Source: Bacillus_BA songklensis (lineage in GTDB: Bacteria > Bacillota > Bacilli > Bacillales > Bacillaceae_H). Taken from it: a stretch of 64,000 bases of DNA. Position numbers and translations under genes: made by a program. The stretch lies in contig NZ_JBHRZT010000032.1 of the NCBI RefSeq assembly GCF_042649685.1, forward strand, positions 62,001 to 126,000. The letters are read 5' to 3'. The notes under the pieces are model-generated. The model made no database searches. It had not been told where the DNA came from and saw nothing but the letters and a program-made list of their open reading frames with translations. Positions within the stretch are counted from its first letter, which is position 1; each line of letters starts with the position of its first letter. Of the stretch, positions 23,369-32,891 are shown in pieces.

Positions 23369-25663
23369 ATGTCAAATGAAGTGAAGATTTCGGTGAGACC
23401 GTTAGTAGAATATGTGTATAGAAGCGGCAGCATTGAATCCGGGTTTCGTACAAGCACCACACTTACCGAGGGAACAAGGGCGCATCAAAAGGTGCAAAAA
23501 ATGTACAAAGAGGCAGATCAAAAGGAAGTATACATGAAAACGGAAATACCCTTTGAAGATTTGACTTTTCAAATCGAAGGAAGATGCGACGGCCTTCTTT
23601 TTTCAGGAGAAGAAGTAACAATAGATGAAATCAAATCCACTGCAAAAGATTTACACTCCATTTCGAAAGAGAGCTATCCTGTTCATTGGGCCCAGGCAAA
23701 GTGCTATGCATACATGTATGCAAAAGAACATGGGATCCAATCAATCAATGTGCAGCTCACCTATATACATGTTGAAACTGAAGAGAAGAAGCAATTTAAA
23801 GAAATGGTGTCGTTCCAAGAGTTGGCAGAATTTATACTGGATGTGGTGAAGCATTATGCACCATATGCTTCATTAAAACAAAATCACCGGGAGAAAAGAG
23901 ACAGCAGCATTAAGAAACTGGATTTCCCGTTTGAAACATACCGGGAGGGACAACGGAAATTTGCAGGAGCCGTCTACAAAACGATTGCAGAGGGCAAGAG
24001 TTTGTTTGCGATGGCACCTACTGGAATAGGAAAAACGATATCAACGATTTTTCCTTCGGTTAAAGCAATAGGAGAAGGCCTATTGCAGCGGCTTTTTTAC
24101 CTAACCGCAAAAACTACTACAAGAGCGACAGCGGAAGAGACCTTTTCTTTTATGCAAGACAAAGGGCTTTGCATGAATGTTGTGACAATCACAGCTAAAG
24201 AGAAAGTGTGCTTTCAGGAGGAGGCAGTTTGCCAGAAAAAGAGTTGTGAGTATGCTGATGGATATTATGACCGGATAAACGGGGCAGTGCTGGATATATT
24301 GTCAAACGAAACCATCATGAATCGTTCTGTTATTGAAAAATATGCCCGAAAGCACAAAGTTTGCCCATTTGAATTTTCACTGGATATTGCGTATGCAGCC
24401 GATGCGATCATATGTGATTATAATTATGTATTTGATCCCCGGGTCTCTTTGAAACGTTTAGTCGAAGAACAAAAGAAGCAAACGGCACTGCTGGTAGATG
24501 AAGCGCATAACCTTGTGGACAGAGCGAGGGATATGTTTTCATCAGAATTAAGCAAGTCCGCTTTTCTTCATGTGAAAAGAGAGTATAAAGGAAAGAGTGA
24601 AGCGATCGCTAAGGCAGCAAGCGATGTGAATAACTATTTGCTTGGGCTGAGAAAACGATGTGGAGAACAAAAAAATCTTCTGTTAAAAGAAAGGCAGGAT
24701 GAGTTTGTAGAACTTCTTGAAGTATTTATCCTCCAAGCTGAAAAGGAGCTTGTGAATGAGTATGAAGGGCAATCACATACAGAGCTACTGGATCTGTATT
24801 TTTCCGTCCATAACTTTATACGAATTTCAAAGCTGTATGATGAGCGCTATGTCACATATATTGAATATGAAAGAAGTGAAGTTGTCATTAAGATGTTCTG
24901 CCTCGATCCATCTAATCTTTTACGGCAAATGGGCAAGGGCTATTGGTCAAAAGTATATTTCTCGGCTACGCTCGCGCCGCTTCGTTATTATAAAGAGATA
25001 CTCGGCGGACAAGAAGAAGACCTGGCTGTTTCCATTCCTTCTCCGTTCAGGAAGGAGCAACTTGAAGTATTCATTCAGCCATTGTCTACAAGGTACCATG
25101 ATAGAGAAAGGTCTAAGGATCCAATTGTAAAGATGCTTTCTAGCATTGTGGAGAAGAATAAGGGGAACTACCTGATATTTTTCCCTTCTTATCAGTATTT
25201 AAGTGACATTTACGAACAGTTTACAGAGCAGTATGGAGAAGAAAATACCATTCGCCAGAATGCCAAGATGACAGAAGAGGAGCGGGAACAATTTTTGGCC
25301 GCTTTTCAAGTGGATCAAGAAGAAACATTGATAGGGTTTGCCGTATTGGGAGGTATTTTCTCAGAAGGAATTGACTTAAAAGGGAACCGCTTAACCGGGG
25401 TGGTTATCGTAGGAGTGGGACTTCCGCAGCTTTCTTTGGAACGAAACATTATAAAGAATTACTTCAATGAAAATGGAAAAAACGGATATGATTACGCATA
25501 TGTATTTCCCGGGATGAATAAAGTCCTGCAGGCAGGGGGAAGACTTATTCGTTCGGAACAAGATGAGGGAACCATCGTGCTTGTGGATGATCGGTTTTTA
25601 CAATCGAAATATCAATCTTTCCTTCCGGATATATGGAAACATTACACTCTATGGCAGGAATGA
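23369..25663 (+). CDS. XPD/DinG-type Fe-S helicase with N-terminal PD-(D/E)XK nuclease domain
   Basis: 764 residues. The first ~160 carry a RecB/Cas4-like nuclease fold: IEGRCDGLLF with Asp, then TIDEIKSTAKDL with Glu and Lys, then HWAQAKCYAYMYA. The rest is a superfamily 2 helicase: Walker A APTGIGKT, a four-cysteine Fe-S insertion (VCFQEEAVC, KKSC, VCPF), the DEAH box LLVDEAHNLVD, and motif VI QAGGRLIRSEQDEG. It probably unwinds and trims damaged DNA or R-loops. ATG 23369 was chosen over 23351 because AGGTGATC precedes it. Single-gene unit. Confidence 0.88.
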   Translation: MSNEVKISVRPLVEYVYRSGSIESGFRTSTTLTEGTRAHQKVQKMYKEADQKEVYMKTEIPFEDLTFQIEGRCDGLLFSGEEVTIDEIKSTAKDLHSISKESYPVHWAQAKCYAYMYAKEHGIQSINVQLTYIHVETEEKKQFKEMVSFQELAEFILDVVKHYAPYASLKQNHREKRDSSIKKLDFPFETYREGQRKFAGAVYKTIAEGKSLFAMAPTGIGKTISTIFPSVKAIGEGLLQRLFYLTAKTTTRATAEETFSFMQDKGLCMNVVTITAKEKVCFQEEAVCQKKSCEYADGYYDRINGAVLDILSNETIMNRSVIEKYARKHKVCPFEFSLDIAYAADAIICDYNYVFDPRVSLKRLVEEQKKQTALLVDEAHNLVDRARDMFSSELSKSAFLHVKREYKGKSEAIAKAASDVNNYLLGLRKRCGEQKNLLLKERQDEFVELLEVFILQAEKELVNEYEGQSHTELLDLYFSVHNFIRISKLYDERYVTYIEYERSEVVIKMFCLDPSNLLRQMGKGYWSKVYFSATLAPLRYYKEILGGQEEDLAVSIPSPFRKEQLEVFIQPLSTRYHDRERSKDPIVKMLSSIVEKNKGNYLIFFPSYQYLSDIYEQFTEQYGEENTIRQNAKMTEEEREQFLAAFQVDQEETLIGFAVLGGIFSEGIDLKGNRLTGVVIVGVGLPQLSLERNIIKNYFNENGKNGYDYAYVFPGMNKVLQAGGRLIRSEQDEGTIVLVDDRFLQSKYQSFLPDIWKHYTLWQE

Positions 25664-25670
25664 AATTGGA

Positions 25671-25716
25671 AAGCTGTGTACAAATTACGTTTATTGTGAT
25701 TTGTACACAGCTTTTT
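25671..25716 (+). terminator. Terminator after the helicase gene
   Basis: AAAGCTGTGTACAAAT pairs with ATTTGTACACAGCTTTTTT over a near-perfect stem with a T run. Confidence 0.9.
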
Positions 25717-26130
25717 TCCTTCCTTTTTCAAAGGCGGAACATTAACTTCTTGCCGCTTTTTAACGATCTGTTCTCATTTGCTTACAGAAGCTGGTCAACT
25801 GGTTTTATTTTTTCTTGTTTTAACAGAAGCAGGAACAGTGCAAGAGTGCTCTGCCCGTTGCTCACATATTTACTAAAAAAGAACGAAGGAAAGGATTTGA
25901 GGAGCTCTAAAAGTCCTAAAATGATGAGAACACGCCCTTTTTCTTTTTGATAACGTCCTTTTTTATTTTAAAAGAATAAGATGTAGATGAATTTTTCTGC
26001 AAACGGAAAATTTGCTGAGGAAGCGGCAGCGCATGATACAGCCAAAAACGGGTGATAGATTTCCCGCGTATATGAATCTGGTTATAGGATCGAAATCTCG
26101 GAAAAGCGAAAGCAAAAAGGAGTTTTTATT
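25717..26130. other. Intergenic leader of the polysaccharide locus
   Basis: About 410 bases upstream of the amidotransferase gene. A reading frame (25633-25950) crosses the preceding terminator and has no ribosome site. I see no riboswitch, operator palindrome or clear promoter. AAAAAGGAGTTTTT just before 26131 is the ribosome site. Confidence 0.3.
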
Positions 26131-28113
26131 ATGTGTGGAATAGCAGGATATCTTACTTATTCTGATCAAAGAACAACGGAAGAAATGGAAAGAATATTAA
26201 AGAGAATGACCGGTACGATTATACATCGGGGTCCAGATGGGAGCGGATCATGGATAGATGTTGAAAAAGGAATCGCTTTGGGACACCGGCGTCTCGCTAT
26301 TATCGATTTATCCTCTAATGGGAAGCAGCCGATGGTCTCGGCGAGCGGCCGCTATGTGATGACATTCAACGGGGAAATCTATAACTATCACGAATTGCGT
26401 GCAAGACTGCCGGAATATCCGTTTCGTGGTCATTCCGATACGGAAGTTATGATGGCCGCTATTGAAGCATGGGGGGTGGAGAGGGCATTAAAGCACTTTA
26501 CAGGAATGTTTGCGTTTGCTCTGTGGGACCGCCAGGAAGGTCTATTGCATTTAGCACGTGACCGGATGGGAGAAAAGCCTTTATATTACGGCTGGATTGG
26601 AAATACTTTTGTATTTGGTTCAGATTTAGAAGCACTGCGTATCCATCCTCAATTTAACAATGAGATTGATCGAAATGTTCTTTCCCTTTATTTACGCTTT
26701 AATTACATTCCCACTCCTTATTGCATTTATAAAGGTATATATAAACTGCCGCCAGGAGCCTACGCAACTGTAAAAAGAACCGAGCAGAACCAAACAATAA
26801 GCCCGGTGTGTTATTGGAAAATAGAAGAGACTATTGTACACGCTAAAAACAATCCAACTTTTCAAACAGAAGAGGAAGCTGTCCATACATTGGATGAATT
26901 GCTGAAAGAAACGATTAAAAATCAGATGATTGCAGATGTACCCCTTGGAACCTTTCTCTCAGGAGGAATTGATTCATCTACCATTACAGCAATTATGCAA
27001 GCACAAAGCAGCAAACCGATAAAGACGTTTACGATAGGATTTACTGAAAAAGGATATAATGAGGCGAAACATGCCAAGATGGTGGCCCGTTATTTAGGTA
27101 CAGATCATACGGAGTTATATGTTACTCCTGAAGATGCAATGAATGTTATCCCGCGGCTGCCTGTTTTGTACAGTGAACCTTTTTCCGACTCTTCTCAAAT
27201 TCCGACGTTTTTAGTTTCTCAAATAGCACGTTCTAAAGTGACAGTCAGTCTGTCGGGTGACGGCGGCGATGAACTATTCGGAGGCTACAACCGCTATTTA
27301 TGGACCACGCAAATTTGGGATAAGACCCGCTGGATTCCATACGGATTGAGAAAAAGTGCTGCGGGCGCTTTTACAAAAATTTCACCCCGGATGTGGGATT
27401 ACTTCTTCTCTATTATTTCTCCTCTACTGCCGCAAAAATACAAGCAAACAATACCGGGTGACAAAATTCATAAAATGGCAGAAATCCTTGCTGAAAGAAG
27501 CGCAGAAGATATGTATTTTAAATTGGTTTCCCTTTGGAAATCCCCTTCTTCTATTCTCCTAAATGCAGAAGAACCTCTTACATTTCTCCATCAAAACAGG
27601 AATTGGGAAGTCCCGGGTAATGTGATGGAATTAATGATGTATTTGGATGCAAAGACCTACTTGCCTGATGATATTCTTGTGAAAGTCGACAGGGCCAGCA
27701 TGGGAGTAAGCCTTGAAACACGGGCTCCATTCCTTGATCACCGTGTGGTTGAATATGCTTTCCAATTGCCGTTAAATATGAAAATCAAAAACAATAAAGG
27801 AAAATGGATCTTAAGGGAGGTTTTATACAAATATTTACCGAGTGAACTAGTTGAGCGTCCTAAAATGGGATTTGGATTGCCAATTGATGTTTGGTTAAGA
27901 GGACCGTTAAGGGAATGGGCGGAAGAATTGCTCGATGAAAAAAGTTTGTGTAATGATGGATTCTTCGATGTCTCCCCTATCCTTGAAAAGTGGAGGGAGC
28001 ATTTGTCGGGGCGGCGGAATTGGCAGCATTATTTGTGGAATATTTTAATGTTCCAGGCGTGGTTGAATAAACACAAAGGAAAACTGCCATCACATACTGA
28101 CATAGAGCTTTAA
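26131..28113 (+). CDS. asnB: Glutamine-dependent asparagine-synthase-family amidotransferase of the polysaccharide locus
   Basis: 660 residues. The N-terminal Ntn-type glutaminase domain begins with the nucleophile Cys2 (MCGIAGYL) and has HRGPDGSG and FNGEIYNY. The C-terminal synthetase domain carries the PPi-loop SGGIDSSTITAIM and SLSGDGGDELFGGYNRY. It transfers glutamine-derived ammonia to an adenylated carboxylate. In surface-polymer loci such enzymes are thought to amidate uronic acids, which fits the dehydrogenase fusion at 40-42 kb; free asparagine synthesis is the alternative. It is the first + strand gene of the locus, and the flippase follows after 38 bases. Confidence 0.85.
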   Translation: MCGIAGYLTYSDQRTTEEMERILKRMTGTIIHRGPDGSGSWIDVEKGIALGHRRLAIIDLSSNGKQPMVSASGRYVMTFNGEIYNYHELRARLPEYPFRGHSDTEVMMAAIEAWGVERALKHFTGMFAFALWDRQEGLLHLARDRMGEKPLYYGWIGNTFVFGSDLEALRIHPQFNNEIDRNVLSLYLRFNYIPTPYCIYKGIYKLPPGAYATVKRTEQNQTISPVCYWKIEETIVHAKNNPTFQTEEEAVHTLDELLKETIKNQMIADVPLGTFLSGGIDSSTITAIMQAQSSKPIKTFTIGFTEKGYNEAKHAKMVARYLGTDHTELYVTPEDAMNVIPRLPVLYSEPFSDSSQIPTFLVSQIARSKVTVSLSGDGGDELFGGYNRYLWTTQIWDKTRWIPYGLRKSAAGAFTKISPRMWDYFFSIISPLLPQKYKQTIPGDKIHKMAEILAERSAEDMYFKLVSLWKSPSSILLNAEEPLTFLHQNRNWEVPGNVMELMMYLDAKTYLPDDILVKVDRASMGVSLETRAPFLDHRVVEYAFQLPLNMKIKNNKGKWILREVLYKYLPSELVERPKMGFGLPIDVWLRGPLREWAEELLDEKSLCNDGFFDVSPILEKWREHLSGRRNWQHYLWNILMFQAWLNKHKGKLPSHTDIEL

Positions 28114-28151
28114 AGACTTAGTCTCCTTACTAATCTAAAAGCCAGAGGAAT

Positions 28152-29480
28152 ATGAAGATGAAAAGACAGTTTAATAAAGTTATTTTTGTAAAACATTTAC
28201 AGGATGACACATCAAAAAAGCTTATAGATGGGTCTGCTATTGTATTTTTATTAAATGTTGCGGCTATCGGAGTTTCTTTTTTGACTGAAATTGTTTTGAC
28301 CCGAACATTGGGAACGGCAAATTACGGACATTTCACATATGCGATGGCCTGGTTGAATTTAATGGTTTTGACGGGAAGAATGGGATTTGATACAGCGGCT
28401 GTCCGTTTTGTAGCTGAGTACCAAGAAAGGGCAAATGGGAGTCTATTAAAAGGTTTTATAACCCGAAGTCAGCAAATTAGCATATGTTGTTCATTTAGTT
28501 TATCAGTAATTGTACTGTTTTTTGGCTATGTATTGATGGATGAAGCAACATTTAGGACTTTCGCCATGTGTGCATTAATTGTCCCTTTTTGGAGCCTTTT
28601 ATTTATTTACAGTGCCTATCTTCAGGGAACAAAATTCTATGCTCTAAGTGTCTTTCCTCAACAAATCGCAAGGCCATTACTGATTATTTTAATAGTTTTA
28701 ATGATAAACGGCCTGTTTAATATCAAACCGAATTCATTTCATGCTATGTTGTCCGTTTTGCTAGCCGTTGTTTCTACGCTAATCATGGTCAGAGTTTTTT
28801 TTCAAAATAAAGTTCACCGCCTGTTTAGAGATATCCGTCCCCGATATAAAACAGCCTATTGGTTTAATGTTTCCTTTCAATTATGTTTAATTTCTTTTTT
28901 TAAGATTGCTTTAAGACAGATAGATATCATCGTACTTGGCATATTTGCCAATGCTTCTGCTGTCGGCGTTTATTCTATTGCGATAAAGATTTCTGAATTA
29001 ACCACCTTCGGGATGATGGTAACAAATGTGATTGTTGCACCGATGATTTCTCAAATTTATGCACGAGGAGATAAAGAATTGTTGCAAAATACAGTCTCTT
29101 CTACAATCAGAATCATCTTAATCGCTACAGTCCCTCTTTCTATAGTTATGGCTATATGCGGGAAATGGATTCTAGGTTTGTTCGGCGCTGATTTCATGAT
29201 TGGTTATACTGCTCTGGTCATTTTGATTATAGGGCAAATTGTTAATTCGGCATGCGGACCGGTAGGGTTCCTTATGAGCATGACCGGTCATCAAAATCAA
29301 AGTGTGACTGTATTTGGATCAAGCATTTTATTCAACCTGATACTGAGCTTATTGCTCATTCCGCCATTCGGGCTGATTGGAGCTGCCTTTTCTACATCAC
29401 TTACGACTGTATTTTGGAATTTATTACTTTCTTACCTAACCTGGAAGAAGGTGGGCATCAAGACAAGCGTTTTTAAATAA
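28152..29480 (+). CDS. Polysaccharide flippase (Wzx/MOP superfamily)
   Basis: 442 residues with about 12-14 membrane helices and the usual MATE/Wzx opening (FLLNVAAIGVSFLTEIVLTRTLG-type helix 1, then GTANYGHFTYAMAW). It should flip undecaprenyl-linked repeat units to the outer face in Wzy-dependent assembly. GAGGAAT precedes ATG 28152, with a second in-frame ATG at 28158. It is followed by the chain-length and polymerase-like genes, the usual partners. Confidence 0.88.
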   Translation: MKMKRQFNKVIFVKHLQDDTSKKLIDGSAIVFLLNVAAIGVSFLTEIVLTRTLGTANYGHFTYAMAWLNLMVLTGRMGFDTAAVRFVAEYQERANGSLLKGFITRSQQISICCSFSLSVIVLFFGYVLMDEATFRTFAMCALIVPFWSLLFIYSAYLQGTKFYALSVFPQQIARPLLIILIVLMINGLFNIKPNSFHAMLSVLLAVVSTLIMVRVFFQNKVHRLFRDIRPRYKTAYWFNVSFQLCLISFFKIALRQIDIIVLGIFANASAVGVYSIAIKISELTTFGMMVTNVIVAPMISQIYARGDKELLQNTVSSTIRIILIATVPLSIVMAICGKWILGLFGADFMIGYTALVILIIGQIVNSACGPVGFLMSMTGHQNQSVTVFGSSILFNLILSLLLIPPFGLIGAAFSTSLTTVFWNLLLSYLTWKKVGIKTSVFK

Positions 29481-29648
29481 AGGGCACTAGTAAAATGTGC
29501 TTTGTCTAGAACAAGAGATACCCCATTTTCATATAAAGAATAGAGAAAATATACAACGTATGAGAGGGGGCTTACAAAAGCATTTGTTGATAACAAGTAT
29601 ATAAGAACAATATTTTATTCTTCTTTAACGAAAGGACTGAATGAAACA

Positions 29649-30272
29649 ATGGAACAAGATGGTATCCAGCTGTTTACTTACTCCAAGTTGATTCGAAAAC
29701 GATTTTGGGCCATTTCTACATTTACATTGATTTTGACATTAGTCGGTGCGCTAATCACTTTCTTCTATATTCCGCCCGTCTACGAAGCTAGGGTTCAAAT
29801 GTTGGTGAATCAAACAACGGGAGAAGAAGGGGCAGCTGTAATTGGAGATGTTAATAACCAGTTAAAGCTTGTTAAAACCTACGGTGAATTAATTGAAAGT
29901 CCTCGGATCATGGGCCCTGCAGCAGAAGAAGCTCCCGGAGTAAAAAGCCAAAGGGAGTTAAAAGAAAAAGTAAGGGTTGAAACACAGACTGACTCTCAAG
30001 TATTGACCATTGTAGTCAGAGGTGATAATACAGAAGAGGCAGCTTCAACAGCGGATATCATTGCAGATACTTTCAAAAACGAAATTCCCGACCTCGTAGG
30101 TGTTGATAACGTTCAAGTTTTGTCAAAAGCTCTGGCTGATCCTAAGCCCGTTCAACCACAACCATTGCTGTATATCGGGTTAACCCTTATCTTCAGCTTA
30201 ATCCTTTCAACTGTATTCGTATTCTTGCAAGAGATATGGAGACAAGAATCAAAAAAGGAGAGCGGTAGCTAA
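29649..30272 (+). CDS. Wzz-type chain-length / tyrosine-kinase modulator protein
   Basis: 207 residues with the Wzz layout: helix one about 21-41, the beta-rich extracellular middle (VYEARVQMLVNQTTGE, IGDVNNQLKLVKTYGELI, TIVVRGDNTEEAASTADIIADTF), a Pro-rich stretch (ADPKPVQPQP) and helix two about 173-193. It resembles B. subtilis EpsA and YveK/TkmA, which set polymer length and activate a BY-kinase. No kinase gene is present anywhere in this window, so the partner is encoded elsewhere or missing. AAAGGACTGAATG precedes the ATG. Confidence 0.85.
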   Translation: MEQDGIQLFTYSKLIRKRFWAISTFTLILTLVGALITFFYIPPVYEARVQMLVNQTTGEEGAAVIGDVNNQLKLVKTYGELIESPRIMGPAAEEAPGVKSQRELKEKVRVETQTDSQVLTIVVRGDNTEEAASTADIIADTFKNEIPDLVGVDNVQVLSKALADPKPVQPQPLLYIGLTLIFSLILSTVFVFLQEIWRQESKKESGS

Positions 30273-30360
30273 CAACCTTGCTGAAAATGCTCTGATTAAC
30301 AATGACGGATCTATTATTAGAGCAGCCGTATACAAAAAGAAGAATGGGGGGATGAATCTT

Positions 30361-31683
30361 GTGACTCAAACACGGATCATTGATTGGCTCCAAAATTTAT
30401 GGATATCCATCTTAATAATAAGTCCTTTAGTGATTATGATTAAAGCTGTTCCCCATGATTGGGCAGGCTGGGTTTTAGTTTATTTTTCATATGGCATTAT
30501 TTTGTGCTTTAAGGATTTTTGGGAAGATGGACCTTTAACTTTTGTGATGTTTTTAATCATTTCTATTTACCATGCTTTTGCGATAACAAACGTCTACTGC
30601 GCAACCTTTTTGAGCGGGGGAGCAGATGCCCTTGATTTTCATGAAACAGCAGTACGATTAGTATACGGTGAAACAACATGGCAATTTGGAAGGGAAATTT
30701 ATGAGCTGATCTTAAGTTATTTTTATAAAGTTTTTGGCCCCTCTCTTTTCTTTGGGGGTGAGCTTTCAGTTTTTTGGATGGTATTGTCTTTAATCATTAT
30801 GGTTAAAACAATTAGACTGCTGGGACTGTGGCAATATCGGGTCGGCCTTATGCTTCTTTTTGGCCTCCTGCCGTCCGTGATTATGTTCGGTACTGTGTCA
30901 TTGCGTGAGCCGCTTGAAGTTCTTTTTTTCCTGTTAACGGTCTATTTAACTCTTAAACAGAGAAAAAGTTCAACGGTAAAAAGAGGTTTACTTATACTTG
31001 CAGTTATTACAGCGTTTGGAATGCTGCATGACGGATTGCTGCTTTATTCAGTATTCTTGATTGTATTCAATCTTTACTGGGGATTTAAAATTGATAAAAA
31101 GAAAATATGGGGCAGGTTTCAGAGGTTTTTGGCTTTAATACTTTCGCTTGCCTTTGCTCTCGCCTGGATTTCCGTTACAAAAGAGTTTGGAAATGCCATT
31201 TCAGCTTTAGCAACCGGCGAGTCTTTAAACTATGTAGAAAATTACCGAACAGCAAGTTCCAGCTCGCGAACCACTTATGGTCTCCTTATTGATTCTTCTT
31301 CATCTTTCGGAACTGTAACAAACCTTCCCATCATGTTCCTCAATTATATGTTTGCCCCGTTTATATGGCAGATCGGACATTTATATGATCTTTATGCCAG
31401 TATGGAAGCAATACTGCGGTTTAGTCTTATCTGCTTTTCCTTGTTGTTATGGCGCCGCTCCCAGAGCGAAATGCGAAGTCAGTTAGGATTTTTGCTGGTT
31501 TTGTTTTTTACACTGGAATTTACATGGTCAATGGGTACAATTGCCTGGGGAACGGCTATACGCCACCATTTACCGGCATATGGACTTCTAGTTTTGACAG
31601 GCGGGCCCGGCCTGCTGGCATTCCTGCGAAAAATGGTCAGCAGAGCGGCTGCTGGCAGTGAACGGACAACTGGGGGGAGATAG
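30361..31683 (+). CDS. Putative polysaccharide polymerase (Wzy-like) membrane protein
   Basis: About 440 residues with roughly 10-12 membrane helices and a long loop near residues 285-325 (TGESLNYVENYRTASSSS). It has no cleavage or transferase motif I can name. The number of helices, the large extracellular loop and the position between Wzx/Wzz and glycosyltransferases fit a Wzy polymerase, which is usually too divergent to recognise by sequence. GTG 30361 is preferred because GGGGGGAT then acts as the ribosome site; ATG 30352 is the alternative. Confidence 0.6.
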   Translation: MTQTRIIDWLQNLWISILIISPLVIMIKAVPHDWAGWVLVYFSYGIILCFKDFWEDGPLTFVMFLIISIYHAFAITNVYCATFLSGGADALDFHETAVRLVYGETTWQFGREIYELILSYFYKVFGPSLFFGGELSVFWMVLSLIIMVKTIRLLGLWQYRVGLMLLFGLLPSVIMFGTVSLREPLEVLFFLLTVYLTLKQRKSSTVKRGLLILAVITAFGMLHDGLLLYSVFLIVFNLYWGFKIDKKKIWGRFQRFLALILSLAFALAWISVTKEFGNAISALATGESLNYVENYRTASSSSRTTYGLLIDSSSSFGTVTNLPIMFLNYMFAPFIWQIGHLYDLYASMEAILRFSLICFSLLLWRRSQSEMRSQLGFLLVLFFTLEFTWSMGTIAWGTAIRHHLPAYGLLVLTGGPGLLAFLRKMVSRAAAGSERTTGGR

Positions 31684-31684
31684 A

Positions 31685-32815
31685 ATGAAAATCCTCCATG
31701 TTATCACCTGCCTTGATGTTGGCGGGGCTGAGATGATGCTATACAAGCTTTTAAAGCATACAGACCATACAAAGTTTGAATCCTTTGTCGTGTCTTTAAC
31801 TGACAAGGGAAGCATCGGCGAGAAAATAGAACATTTAGGCATTCCTGTTTATACTCTGGGATTAAAACCGGGCGAAATGGAGCCCGGGTCCTTATGGAAA
31901 TTATACCGTTATGTTCGGCAGGTCAATCCTGACCTTATTCAAGGGTGGATGTACCACGCAAATTTTGTGTCGCAGGCTGTTGCCGGTCTTATGTTTCCCA
32001 AAAAGCCTGTACTTTGGAATATAAGACAGTCCCTTGATCATATTGCTCAAGAGAAAAAAATGACGAGGGCTCTTATAAAATTGAGTGCCAAAATGTCTTT
32101 TTTGCCTAAAAGAATCATCAATAACTCTTTAACCAGTGCTAAACAGCATGAACAAATTGGCTACCGGAACGATAAAAGGGTGATTATACCGAACGGCTTT
32201 GATACCGATTTATTTGCCCCTTCAGAAAAAGCCGGAACGAATCTTCGATCTGAACAGGGAATTACCGATGATCACTTGCTCATTGGACTGATCGGGCGGT
32301 ATCATCCCCAAAAAGACCACACCACTTTTCTGAAGGCTGCTGCCCTCCTGATTGAAGAAGTGCCGAATGTCCGATTCATTTTAGCGGGAAGAGAAGTTGA
32401 TAGCGGCAACCTTTGCTTGATGAAAGAAGTAGAGGCGCTTAGCCTCGATAATTATGTTCGGCTGCTCGGGGAAAGGCAAGATATCCCTGAAATCACAGCT
32501 GCATTGGATATAGCTGTCTCTTCTTCTAAAACAGAGGGGTTTCCAAATGTTATCGGAGAAGCCATGTCCTGCGGAGTTCCCTGTGTAGTGACCGAAGCAG
32601 GGGATACCCCCTGGTTAATAGGAGATACTGGATTGATTGTTCCCCCCGGCAATCCTTTACGGTTAGCGAGGGCCTTAAAAGAATTAATCGAGTGTGGCCA
32701 GGAAGGAAGGAAGAAACTGGGGTTTGCAGCGAGACAGCGGATTGTCCAGCATTTTTCGATTGCTCGAATAGTAACGCAATATGAAGAGCTGTACGAACAG
32801 GTAATAAACAACTAA
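31685..32815 (+). CDS. Glycosyltransferase family 4 (1)
   Basis: 376 residues, GT-B fold. The N-terminal acceptor half begins KILHVITCLDVGGAEMMLYKLL; the donor half has IIPNGFDTDLFAP, GLIGRYHPQKDHTTFLKAA and the EX7E-type SSKTEGFPNVIGEAMSCGVP segment that binds the nucleotide sugar. It is cytoplasmic and should add one residue to the lipid-linked repeat unit. ATG 31685 starts one base after the stop of the upstream gene, with GGGGGGAGAT as ribosome site inside that gene, indicating translational coupling. Confidence 0.9.
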   Translation: MKILHVITCLDVGGAEMMLYKLLKHTDHTKFESFVVSLTDKGSIGEKIEHLGIPVYTLGLKPGEMEPGSLWKLYRYVRQVNPDLIQGWMYHANFVSQAVAGLMFPKKPVLWNIRQSLDHIAQEKKMTRALIKLSAKMSFLPKRIINNSLTSAKQHEQIGYRNDKRVIIPNGFDTDLFAPSEKAGTNLRSEQGITDDHLLIGLIGRYHPQKDHTTFLKAAALLIEEVPNVRFILAGREVDSGNLCLMKEVEALSLDNYVRLLGERQDIPEITAALDIAVSSSKTEGFPNVIGEAMSCGVPCVVTEAGDTPWLIGDTGLIVPPGNPLRLARALKELIECGQEGRKKLGFAARQRIVQHFSIARIVTQYEELYEQVINN

Positions 32816-32891
32816 TGGTTAGTTAAGGACCTACTCTGTTTTATCACCAGACATGAAGCAGAGAAATTTTTAAAAAGAGCTGGGGATGTGA

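Noticed and set aside
25633..25950. Open frame of 105 codons after the helicase gene
   Set aside because: It overlaps the helicase 3' end and the strong terminator, has no ribosome site, and its residue composition is not protein-like.
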